Positions 57,136-64,000 of a stretch of 64,000 nucleotides of DNA are shown one piece after another. The DNA is taken from positions 62,001 to 126,000 of the forward strand of contig NZ_BOOQ01000023.1 of assembly GCF_016863315.1 (NCBI RefSeq), read 5' to 3'. Under the pieces are notes generated by a model. That model did not search any database and had not been told where the DNA came from. It worked only from the letters and a program-made list of their open reading frames with translations. Made by a program: the position numbers and the translations under genes. Each line of letters starts with the position of its first letter. Position 1 is the stretch's first letter. Source of the DNA: Planotetraspora silvatica. GTDB lineage: Bacteria; Actinomycetota; Actinomycetes; Streptosporangiales; Streptosporangiaceae.

Positions 57136-57168
57136 GAGGACGCTCAGAGGATGCTCAGAAGATGCTCG
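57136..57168 (+). repeat. Three 11-nt direct repeats
   Basis: GAGGACGCTCA, GAGGATGCTCA and GAAGATGCTCG in tandem, in the nnr-alr spacer. A related CGAAGCGCTCA lies just before. Possibly a protein-binding site or chance slippage product. Confidence 0.6.
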
Positions 57169-57222
57169 GACGCGCGATGTCTCGTGGTCACGGGCACGGG
57201 ACCCACCTGACAGACTGGGGGG

Positions 57223-58368
57223 ATGAGCTTGTCGACGGCGCACCAGGCCACCCCGGCCGAGGCGCGTGTGGATCTCGCCGCGATCCGGCACAACGTGGGA
57301 CTTCTGGCGGGGAGCGCCCCCGGCGCCGCGCTGATGGCCGCCGTCAAGGCCGACGCCTACGGCCACGGCCTGGTCCCCGTGGCGCGGGCGTGCCTGGAGG
57401 CGGGCGCCGCCCGGCTCGGCACGGCGTTCGTGCGGGAGGCCCTTGCGCTGCGCGAGGCGGGAGTCACCGCGCCGATCCTGTCGTGGATCATCACCCCGGA
57501 GGAACCGCTCGACGAGGCGTTGCTCCAGGACGTGGAGCTGTCCGCGAGCGCGTCGTGGGTCATCGACGAGATCGCCGCCGCCGCGGGCCGCACGGGGCGG
57601 ACCGCCCGGGTCCATCTGAAGGTGGACACCGGCATCACCCGCGGTGGTGCGCCGATCGCCGAGTGGCCCACGCTCCTGGAGAAGGCGCTGGCCGTACAGG
57701 CCGGGGGTGCGGTCGAGATCACAGGAATCTGGTCACACTTCGCCTGTGCCGACATTCCAGGGCACCCCTCGATCGATCGCCAGATCTCGACCTTCGACGA
57801 AGCCCTCGCCATGGCGGACAAGGCAGGCGTGTCGAGCACCGTCATCCGGCACATCTCCAACTCGGCCGCCACGCTCACCGTGCCACGGGCCAGATACGAC
57901 ATGGTCAGGACGGGCATCGCCCTCTACGGCCTGAGCCCCGTTCCCGAGCTCGGCGACTTCGGGCTGCGCCCTGCCATGACCCTCACGGCCAGGCTGGCCC
58001 AGGCCAAGCGCGTCCCGGCCGGCTCCGGCGTCTCCTACGGCCACCTGTACGTCACCGAGCGGGAGACCACGCTCGGTCTCGTTCCGCTCGGGTACGCGGA
58101 CGGGATCATGCGGCACGCGACGAACCTGGCCGAGGTGCTGGCCGCCGGTAAGAGGCGGACGATCGCCGGGCGGGTGTGCATGGACCAGTTCATGCTCGAC
58201 TTCGGCGACGATCCCGCGGAGGCGGGCGACGAAGTGATCCTTTTCGGGCCCGGGGACCATGGTGAGCCGACATGTCAGGAATGGGCGGATTCCCTGGGCA
58301 CGATCACTCATGAGATCGTGACGAGGATCGGGTCCCGCGTGCCGCGCGTCCACGTGGACGGACGCTGA
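57223..58368 (+). CDS. alr: Alanine racemase
   Basis: 381 aa. Makes D-alanine for peptidoglycan. PLP Lys at residue 42 in VKADAYGHG; RVHLKVDTGITRGG, HISNSAATL, YDMVRTGIALYG and GRVCMDQFMLDFGD are conserved. The catalytic Tyr is in VSYGHLYVT. ATG at 57223 has no clear RBS and lies six nt after CAGACT, another possible leaderless start. Followed after 25 nt by the hydrolase gene. Confidence 0.95.
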   Translation: MSLSTAHQATPAEARVDLAAIRHNVGLLAGSAPGAALMAAVKADAYGHGLVPVARACLEAGAARLGTAFVREALALREAGVTAPILSWIITPEEPLDEALLQDVELSASASWVIDEIAAAAGRTGRTARVHLKVDTGITRGGAPIAEWPTLLEKALAVQAGGAVEITGIWSHFACADIPGHPSIDRQISTFDEALAMADKAGVSSTVIRHISNSAATLTVPRARYDMVRTGIALYGLSPVPELGDFGLRPAMTLTARLAQAKRVPAGSGVSYGHLYVTERETTLGLVPLGYADGIMRHATNLAEVLAAGKRRTIAGRVCMDQFMLDFGDDPAEAGDEVILFGPGDHGEPTCQEWADSLGTITHEIVTRIGSRVPRVHVDGR

Positions 58369-58393
58369 GCCGCGGTTGCGAGGAGAAGCGGGA

Positions 58394-59440
58394 ATGAGCA
58401 CACGTCGCAGGGTCGGCATCGCCGGAGCGGTCGTCGGTGCGGCCTCGGCCGGCGTGGCCGCCGCCGCTCTGGCCAAGAGGTATGCGGTCGGCCGCATCCG
58501 GTTGCGCCCGGATCTGGAGGCCAACGAACCCTTCGGTGAGCTCGGGGGACGCCCCGTGACGCTCACGACGTCGGACGGCGTGCTGATCCACGCCGAGGTC
58601 GACGGGCCGGAGGACGCGCCGCTCACGATCGTGTTGTGCCACGGCTACTGCCTCACGCTGGACTCCTGGCACTACCAGTGGCGGGATCTGCGCGAGTCCT
58701 ACCGCCTCGTGCTGTGGGACCAGCGATCCCATGGCCAGTCCGCGCGGTCGGAGGACTGCTCGATCGACCGCCTCGGCGAGGATCTCGCGCAGGTGCTGGA
58801 CGAACTGGTCCCCGGCCCCTGCGTGCTGGTCGGGCATTCCATGGGCGGTATGACGATCATGGCGCTGGCCGACCGGCGGCCCGAGCTCTTCGGCGACAAG
58901 ATCCGCGGTGTCTCGCTGATCTCCACGTCGGCGGGCAAGCTGGCCGAGCTCACCCTGGGCCTGCCGGCCCTGTTGTCGAAGGTCGTGCACCGGGCCGTCC
59001 CCTCCGCGGTGTCGGTCATGCGCAGGAGCGGCGCCCTGGTGGACCGCGGCAGGGAGGCGGGCACCGACCTGTCCTTCCTCGCCCTGCGTCACCTCGGGTT
59101 CGGCGACTCGAAGAGCGTGAGCCCGACCGTGGTGGACTTCGTGGATTCGATGATCAGGGCCACGCCCAGCGAGGTGATCGCGGACTTCTATCCCGCCCTG
59201 ATGTCACACGACAAGCTGACCGCGCTCGACGTGCTCAACAAGGTGCCCACGGCGATCATCGTCGGTGAGCGCGACTGGCTGACCCCCCTCGACCACAGCA
59301 GGGCCATCGCGGCGGCCGTGCCCACCGCGGAGCTGACCACGGTGCCCGGCACCTCGCACCTCGTCCAGCTCGAACGGCCGGGCGAGGTGAACGACGCCCT
59401 GCGCGCGTTGCTGAAGCGGGCGGAGAAGGAGGACGCGTGA
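58394..59440 (+). CDS. Alpha/beta hydrolase with N-terminal membrane segment
   Basis: 348 aa from ATG 58394 (AGGAG upstream). An N-terminal Ala/Gly-rich hydrophobic stretch (VGIAGAVVGAASAGVAAAAL) may be a signal or membrane anchor. The fold motifs follow: oxyanion CHGYCLTLDSW, nucleophile elbow GHSMGG, acid Asp in GERDWLTP and His in GTSHLVQLE. Found between alr and tsaE in many actinobacteria; substrate unknown. The end overlaps tsaE by four nt (GTGA). Confidence 0.88.
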   Translation: MSTRRRVGIAGAVVGAASAGVAAAALAKRYAVGRIRLRPDLEANEPFGELGGRPVTLTTSDGVLIHAEVDGPEDAPLTIVLCHGYCLTLDSWHYQWRDLRESYRLVLWDQRSHGQSARSEDCSIDRLGEDLAQVLDELVPGPCVLVGHSMGGMTIMALADRRPELFGDKIRGVSLISTSAGKLAELTLGLPALLSKVVHRAVPSAVSVMRRSGALVDRGREAGTDLSFLALRHLGFGDSKSVSPTVVDFVDSMIRATPSEVIADFYPALMSHDKLTALDVLNKVPTAIIVGERDWLTPLDHSRAIAAAVPTAELTTVPGTSHLVQLERPGEVNDALRALLKRAEKEDA

Positions 59441-59925
59441 GCACGAAACCATCCGGTCCGGAGACCCGGGACGTCCAGGAGATCGGAGCGGAGACCGCCG
59501 AGGAGACGCGGGCGGTGGGAGTGCGGCTGGCGACACTGCTGGGCCCCGGCGACCTGGTCGTCCTCAGCGGACCCCTGGGAGCGGGCAAGACCACCCTGGT
59601 TCAGGGGATCGCCGAAGGTCTCAAGGTGCGTGGTCCCATCACCTCGCCGACCTTCGTGATCGCCCGGGTGCATCCGTCGCTCTCCGGCGGTCCCGCCCTG
59701 GTCCACGCGGACGCCTACCGGCTGGGCGGCTCGCTGGAGGTGGACGACCTCGACCTGGACGCCTCACTGGAGGAGTCCGTCACGGTCGTCGAGTGGGGCG
59801 AGGGCCTCGTCGAGGGGCTCTCCGACGACCGGCTCGAGATCCACATCGAACGCGGCGACGAAGACGAGCGCCGCCTGGTCCGGCTCCGCGGCGTCGGCGC
59901 CCGGTGGGCCGGCGCCGTCATCTGA
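59437..59925 (+). CDS. tsaE: tRNA t6A synthesis ATPase TsaE
   Basis: 162 aa. Partner of TsaB and TsaD in threonylcarbamoyladenosine (t6A) formation at A37 of tRNAs. Walker A GPLGAGKTTL, TSPTFVIARVH, HADAYRLGG and VTVVEWGEGL are typical. GTG start coupled to the hydrolase gene. TsaB, RimI and TsaD usually follow; here a padR cassette does. Confidence 0.94.
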   Translation: MSTKPSGPETRDVQEIGAETAEETRAVGVRLATLLGPGDLVVLSGPLGAGKTTLVQGIAEGLKVRGPITSPTFVIARVHPSLSGGPALVHADAYRLGGSLEVDDLDLDASLEESVTVVEWGEGLVEGLSDDRLEIHIERGDEDERRLVRLRGVGARWAGAVI

Positions 59926-59989
59926 TTCCCGGGCTCCAACCGCTTCTGTTCGTTTCATTTCAGCGGGTGACGAACCACACGTCGGATCG

Positions 59990-60021
59990 TACACACGACA
60001 TGTATACATCGTGTGTATAGT
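59990..60021 (+). promoter_or_regulatory. PadR operator overlapping the padR promoter
   Basis: A palindrome ATGTATACAT (60000-60009) lies between outer arms TACACACGA (59990-59998) and TCGTGTGTA (60009-60017). PadR-family sites are often ATGT/ACAT palindromes, so this is the likely operator. TATAGT (60016-60021) is a -10 seven nt before ATG 60029, so bound repressor would cover the promoter and the mRNA would be leaderless. Confidence 0.65.
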
Positions 60022-60028
60022 CCCTGGC

Positions 60029-60553
60029 ATGTCGATTGGACAGACCTTCCTCGGTCTCCTCGAGTCCGGACCGCGTCATGGCTACGACCTGAAGAAGACG
60101 TATGACGACCGGTTCGGCCACGCGCGCCCCCTGCACTACGGCCAGGTCTACGCCACGCTCTCGCGGCTGCTGAAGGACGGCCTCGTCGAACTCGACGGCG
60201 TCGAGCCGGGTGAAGGCCCGGAGCGCAAGCGGTACGCCGTCACCTCCGCCGGAGTGAGCGACGTCGAGTCGTGGCTGGCGAGTGCCGAGAAGCCCGAGCC
60301 GTATCTGCAGAACACCCTCTACACGAAGGTGATCCTGGCGCTGCTCACCGGCCGGTCGGCCGCCGACCTGCTCGACGTGCAGCGGGCCGAGCACCTCCGG
60401 CTGATGCGGGAGCTCACCCGGCGCAAGGCCGGCGGCGACCTCGCGGACAACCTCATCTGCGACCACGCGCTGTTCCACCTCGATGCCGACCTGCGCTGGC
60501 TGGAGCTGACCGCGGCCCGGCTCGACGACCTCGGCAGGCAGGTGCGGGCATGA
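60029..60553 (+). CDS. PadR family transcriptional repressor
   Basis: 174 aa. Winged-helix N-terminal domain: LLESGPRHGYDLKKTYDDRF, then YGQVYATLSRLLKDGLVELD and GPERKRYAVTSAG. The C-terminal helical domain dimerises. ATG 60029 chosen (MSIGQTFLGLL); an ATG at 60011 falls within the operator. The first gene of the cassette; its TGA overlaps the ATG of the ABC gene, so it probably represses its own exporter. The inducer is unknown. Confidence 0.92.
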   Translation: MSIGQTFLGLLESGPRHGYDLKKTYDDRFGHARPLHYGQVYATLSRLLKDGLVELDGVEPGEGPERKRYAVTSAGVSDVESWLASAEKPEPYLQNTLYTKVILALLTGRSAADLLDVQRAEHLRLMRELTRRKAGGDLADNLICDHALFHLDADLRWLELTAARLDDLGRQVRA

Positions 60554-61245
60554 CCGGGCAGCCGTTGCTGGAGGCCGACGGCCTGCACAAGGCGTTCGGC
60601 CCGACGAAGGCGCTCGACGGCGCCTCGATCGCCATCAGGGCCGGTGAGATCGTCGCCATCATGGGGCCGTCGGGATCGGGCAAGTCGACCCTGCTGCACT
60701 GCCTCGCCGGCATCGTCCGGCCCGACTCCGGTCACGTGCGGTATCAGGGTGCCGAGATCTCGGCGATGACCGACGGGGAACGCAGTGCGCTGCGCCGCAC
60801 CCAGTTCGGCTTCGTCTTCCAGTTCGGTCAGCTCGTGCCGGAGCTGACCTGCCTGGAGAACATCGCGCTCCCGCTGCGCATGGAGGGGGTCCGTCGCCGC
60901 GAGGCCGAGGCCCGGGCCGCCGAGTGGCTGGACCGGCTCGACCTCGCCGACGTGGGGCGGAAACGGCCGGGAGAGGTCTCCGGAGGTCAGGGGCAGCGGG
61001 TCGCCGTGGCCCGTGCTCTCGTCACGCGGCCACGGGCGGTGTTCGCCGACGAGCCGACCGGCGCCCTCGACTCCCTCAACGGTGAACGGGTGATGCGGCT
61101 GCTGACCGAGGCGGCCCGCGAGACGGGCGCGGCCGTGGTGCTGGTGACCCACGAAGCGCGGGTGGCCGGATACTCCGATCGGGAAATCGTCGTGCGCGAC
61201 GGCCGCACCCGCGACATCGCGCGGGAAATGGAGGAAGCGCTGTGA
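60550..61245 (+). CDS. ABC transporter ATP-binding protein, MacB/LolD type
   Basis: 231 aa from ATG 60550. Walker A GPSGSGKST, signature VSGGQGQRVAVARAL, Walker B AVFADEPT and H-loop VTHEARV are present. The extra FVFQFGQLVPELTCLENIAL segment and the short length match the MacB/LolD/FtsE group, which work with FtsX-like permeases, as the next gene is. Overlaps both neighbours by four nt. The frame extends upstream to 60271 inside padR but is not coding. Confidence 0.93.
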   Translation: MTGQPLLEADGLHKAFGPTKALDGASIAIRAGEIVAIMGPSGSGKSTLLHCLAGIVRPDSGHVRYQGAEISAMTDGERSALRRTQFGFVFQFGQLVPELTCLENIALPLRMEGVRRREAEARAAEWLDRLDLADVGRKRPGEVSGGQGQRVAVARALVTRPRAVFADEPTGALDSLNGERVMRLLTEAARETGAAVVLVTHEARVAGYSDREIVVRDGRTRDIAREMEEAL

Positions 61246-63566
61246 GCGTCGGCCGGGGCCGGGCGTCCGCCTCACGCGACGTGCTGCTGGGCATGCGATT
61301 CGCCTTCGCCGGTGGCCGCGACGGATGGACCCGCACCGTTCTCACCGCGGTGGGGGTGGGGATCGGCGTCGCGCTGCTCCTGCTCGCCGCCGCGGTGCCG
61401 GGCGCCTTGCAGGCCCGCCAGGAACGCAACGACGCCCGCAGCGACCTGCGGCTGGGGGACCAGATCCCGGCGGCGGCCGACACCATGCTGGTGGGGCAGG
61501 TCGACACCTCCTTCCGCCAGGCGCCGGTGCGCGGGCGTCTCCTCCACCCCGAAGGCGCGCGGGCGCCCATCCCGCCCGGACTCACGGCCGTTCCCCGGCC
61601 CGGCGAGGTCGTGGTGTCGCCGGCGCTGAAGGACCTGCTCGACTCGCCGGACGGACGCCTGTTCGCCCCACGCCTCGGCGGCGCCCGGGTGACCGGGACG
61701 ATCCGGCCGGAAGGCCTGTCCGGCCCGGGTGAGCTGGCCTTCTACCGCGGCGTCGACGCCCTGCCCCCCGACGAGGCCACCAGACTGCGGACCTTCGGCG
61801 ACGACTTCTCCTCGGAGGGTCTGGGGACGCTGCTCACCATCCTCGTCGTGATCATCCTCGTCGTGCTGTTGCTGCCCATCGCGGTCTTCCTGGCCGCGGC
61901 CGTACGGTTCGGAAGCGAGAGCCGTGACCGGCGGATGGCGGCCCTCCGGCTGATCGGCGCCGATCGCCGGATGACCCGCCTGATGGCGGCAGGCGAGACG
62001 ATGGCCGGCGCCTGCCTCGGGCTCGTGGCCGGCGGTGTGCTGTTCCTCGTCGGCCGCCAGGTCGCGCCGATGCTCTCGCTCTGGGACATCAGCGTCTACG
62101 CGTCGGACGTACGGCCGAGCCTTCCGCTCGTCGCCGTCATCGTGCTGGCCGTACCGGCGATGTCGGTGGCGGTGAGCGTGATCGCGCTGCGAGGGGTGGC
62201 GATCGAGCCGCTGGGAGTGACCCGGCGGGCGACTCCGCCTCGGCGCAGGCTCTGGTGGCGGCTGATCCTGCCCGGGATCGGCCTGGCGCTTCTCGTCCCG
62301 CTGGCCGGCGGTCTACCCGAGACCATGGGCGGCGTCGTCCAGTATCAGGTCGCGGCGGGGGCCGTCCTGTTGCTGATCGGCGCGGTCACCGTGCTGCCCT
62401 GGGTGATCGAACTGGTCGTGCGTCCCCTGCGCGGCGGCCCGGTCGGCTGGCAGCTCGCCGTCCGGCGGCTACAGCTCGACAGCGCCATGTCGGCGCGCCT
62501 GGTCAACGGGATCGCGGTCGCGGTCGCGGGCGCCATCGCCCTGCAGATGCTCTTCGCGGCCGCGCAGAAGGAGTCGACCGTCCACACCCGGCAGGACCCC
62601 TCCCGGGCGCAGGCGCAGATCCGCACCCACGACCCGGCCTCGGCGGGACGGATCGCGGTGCGGCTGCGCGCCACACCCGGGGTGACCCGCGCCACCGAGA
62701 CGCTGGTCGGCGGCGTGTCCGCCGAGCCGTCCGCCGGAGCGGCCGGGCAGGATCCCGCCTTCGCCGTGCTGCAGGTGGGGGATTGCGCCGCGCTGGCAGA
62801 GTACGCGGACCTGGGATCATGCGCCGACGGCGACGTCTTCATCGCCCGGGTGACGCCCGGCGACCCGGCCGCGCAGGAGGCCATCCGCCCCGGCGCCACG
62901 CTCACGGTCGGAGAGGGCGGGCCACGGTGGAAGGTGCCGGGCGACGCCCGGCAGGTCCCCGCGCGAAAGGACCCCTCCGGGGTCTACCAGGACGTCGTCC
63001 TCGCCACGCCGGGTGCCGTCGACGGGGAAGCCGTGCCGGGATCGATCGCGAACACGTTCGTCAGCGTCGACCCGGGCGATCCCGACGCGATGGAGCGGGT
63101 CAGGAACGTGGTGGCGCAAATCGATCCCATCGGGACGGTCGCGACTCTGGCCGCCAGTGCGACCGTCGGCAGGTTCGACGGCATCCGTCGTGGCCTCTAC
63201 GTGGGCGTCATGGTGACGCTCCTGCTGATCGGGGCCAGCATGCTGGTGGGAACCGTGGAGCAGCTGCGCGACCGGCGCCGGCTGCTCGCCATGCTCGTCG
63301 CGGTCGGCACGCGGCGCAGCGCGCTGAGCTGGTCGGTGCTCTGGCAGACGTTCATACCGGTCGTGATCGGTATCGTCCTCGCGGTCGTCTTCGGGCTGGG
63401 GCTCGGCGTCGCTCTGCTGAGGATGGTGTCGGTGCCCGTGTCGATCGACTGGACGGCGGTCGAGGTCTCGGCGGGCATCGGCGCGGCCGTGGTCCTGCTG
63501 GTGACCGTGTTGAGCCTGCCGACCCTGTGGCGGCTCACCCGGCCGGAGGGCCTGCGCATGGAGTGA
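61242..63566 (+). CDS. FtsX-like ABC permease
   Basis: 774 aa, GTG start in a GTGA overlap. The N-terminal TM helix (AVGVGIGVALLLLAAAVPGA) precedes a 160-residue extracytoplasmic part. Three TM helices then follow near residues 200-320 (LLTILVVIILVVLLLPIAVF and others), then a second set after about residue 345. A large extracellular region (about 460-645) comes next, with two Cys in VGDCAALAEYADLGSCADGD, then the final three TM helices. This two-half FtsX layout is typical of exporters of antimicrobial peptides or lipids in actinobacteria. Regulated by PadR. Confidence 0.85.
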   Translation: MSVGRGRASASRDVLLGMRFAFAGGRDGWTRTVLTAVGVGIGVALLLLAAAVPGALQARQERNDARSDLRLGDQIPAAADTMLVGQVDTSFRQAPVRGRLLHPEGARAPIPPGLTAVPRPGEVVVSPALKDLLDSPDGRLFAPRLGGARVTGTIRPEGLSGPGELAFYRGVDALPPDEATRLRTFGDDFSSEGLGTLLTILVVIILVVLLLPIAVFLAAAVRFGSESRDRRMAALRLIGADRRMTRLMAAGETMAGACLGLVAGGVLFLVGRQVAPMLSLWDISVYASDVRPSLPLVAVIVLAVPAMSVAVSVIALRGVAIEPLGVTRRATPPRRRLWWRLILPGIGLALLVPLAGGLPETMGGVVQYQVAAGAVLLLIGAVTVLPWVIELVVRPLRGGPVGWQLAVRRLQLDSAMSARLVNGIAVAVAGAIALQMLFAAAQKESTVHTRQDPSRAQAQIRTHDPASAGRIAVRLRATPGVTRATETLVGGVSAEPSAGAAGQDPAFAVLQVGDCAALAEYADLGSCADGDVFIARVTPGDPAAQEAIRPGATLTVGEGGPRWKVPGDARQVPARKDPSGVYQDVVLATPGAVDGEAVPGSIANTFVSVDPGDPDAMERVRNVVAQIDPIGTVATLAASATVGRFDGIRRGLYVGVMVTLLLIGASMLVGTVEQLRDRRRLLAMLVAVGTRRSALSWSVLWQTFIPVVIGIVLAVVFGLGLGVALLRMVSVPVSIDWTAVEVSAGIGAAVVLLVTVLSLPTLWRLTRPEGLRME

Positions 63567-63602
63567 TCCCGGGGACGCGCACGGAGCGCGTCCGATCCGG
63601 GA
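63567..63602 (+). terminator. Stem-loop after the padR-ABC cassette
   Basis: TCCCGG (63567-63572)/CCGGGA (63597-63602) and GGACGCGC (63573-63580)/GCGCGTCC (63586-63593) stack with a 3-nt bulge. No T tail. Confidence 0.5.
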
Positions 63603-63717
63603 CGGTAACCCCCTTGTCACCTCGACACGGCTGCGGAACATGTCGAAAAGAAGATCTCTAGTCATGGATTGGCATAGATTTTCTGGGTAAATGACCGGGC
63701 GTGGGAGGGGTTGGCCG

Positions 63718-64000
63718 ATGAGCAGGGTCACGCAGGTCGCCGTCGCGGGAGTCGTGCTGTTCGGTGCGCTCGGCTGCTCGGCCTCCGCCCAGACGGACAC
63801 ACCCACACCGGGGATCACGCTGACCCCCGGGCTTCCCTCGCCGACGGTCACCATCGCGCGCCAGGACATCGACGTCGTGGTGGAGCCGGCGACGGTCACG
63901 GGTGGGGCGACCAGGAGCGTCCGCATCACGGCTCGCTGCCCGCTCCCGCAGGGCGGCCCCGCGTATCGGGCCGCCGCCCGCTCGGACGCCTTCACGGGCC
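63718..64000 (+). CDS. Lipoprotein, N-terminal part (cut by window end)
   Basis: ATG at 63718, open to the window edge (94 codons and one base). A signal peptide of about 18 residues ends in a lipobox (FGALGC, Cys at residue 19), followed by Ser/Ala/Thr/Pro-rich linker and a stretch beginning TVTIARQDIDVVVEPATVTG. It would be a lipid-anchored exported protein. The family cannot be named from this fragment. Confidence 0.7.
   Translation, partial: MSRVTQVAVAGVVLFGALGCSASAQTDTPTPGITLTPGLPSPTVTIARQDIDVVVEPATVTGGATRSVRITARCPLPQGGPAYRAAARSDAFTG

Noticed and set aside
57033-58151. 372-codon plus-strand frame over alr
   Set aside because: Frame-shifted shadow of alanine racemase rich in Arg and Gly.

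Overview
The window is a high-GC actinobacterial chromosome segment built around the main ribosomal protein and RNA polymerase superclusters. High GC content, GTG/TTG starts, actinobacterial forms of NusG, S9 and L17 with long tails, a zinc-type S14, and the order aspC, secE, nusG, rplK, rplA, lipoprotein, rplJ, rplL, rpoB, rpoC all point to Actinomycetota. Protein style suggests Streptosporangiales, possibly Streptosporangiaceae. That family-level placement is inference and was not tested against a database.

Layout. 1-3460: tail of a sigma factor with an overlapping single-pass membrane protein, then adenosine deaminase and an AspC-type aminotransferase on the minus strand. 3661-9973: tRNA-Trp, secE-nusG, rplK-rplA, an LppX/LprG-like lipoprotein, the L10-leader attenuator with rplJ-rplL, and two small Mce-associated-like membrane proteins. 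10398-17761: rpoB-rpoC. 18144-22800: the str operon (rpsL, rpsG, fusA, tuf). 23045-35887: the S10 and spc clusters through secY, adk and map. 35957-41813: a DUF1707 protein, infA, rpmJ, rpsM, rpsK, rpsD, rpoA, rplQ and truA. 41803-46755 (minus): two paralogous Pro-rich single-pass surface proteins and a CAP-domain protein. 47067-49416: rplM-rpsI-glmM. 49529-55080 (minus): a four-gene ABC-2 export operon with two ATPases and two permeases, a DUF389 protein and coaA. 55205-59925: acpS, nnr, alr, an alpha/beta hydrolase and tsaE. 60029-63566: an autoregulated padR-ABC-FtsX cassette. The window ends inside a new lipoprotein gene at 63718.

How the genes work together. Most genes supply the translation and transcription core: about 30 ribosomal proteins, EF-G, EF-Tu, IF1, NusG and the RNAP alpha, beta and beta' subunits. 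They are accompanied by export (SecE, SecY), N-terminal methionine removal, adenylate kinase and the pseudouridine synthase TruA. The glmM/alr/coaA/acpS/nnr/tsaE genes provide cell-wall precursors, CoA, carrier-protein activation, NAD(P)HX repair and t6A modification.

The less ordinary material lies between these blocks. It includes the surface-protein trio where Mycobacterium tuberculosis carries ESX-4, and two export cassettes within otherwise conserved housekeeping neighbourhoods. It also includes a series of strong GC-rich stem-loops between ribosomal protein genes, a two-block dispersed repeat, and several genes whose -10-like hexamer lies only 6-7 nt from the start codon, which suggests leaderless mRNAs. 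No CRISPR array, transposase, rRNA or integrase gene was seen. No clearly new defence or biosynthetic system is present.
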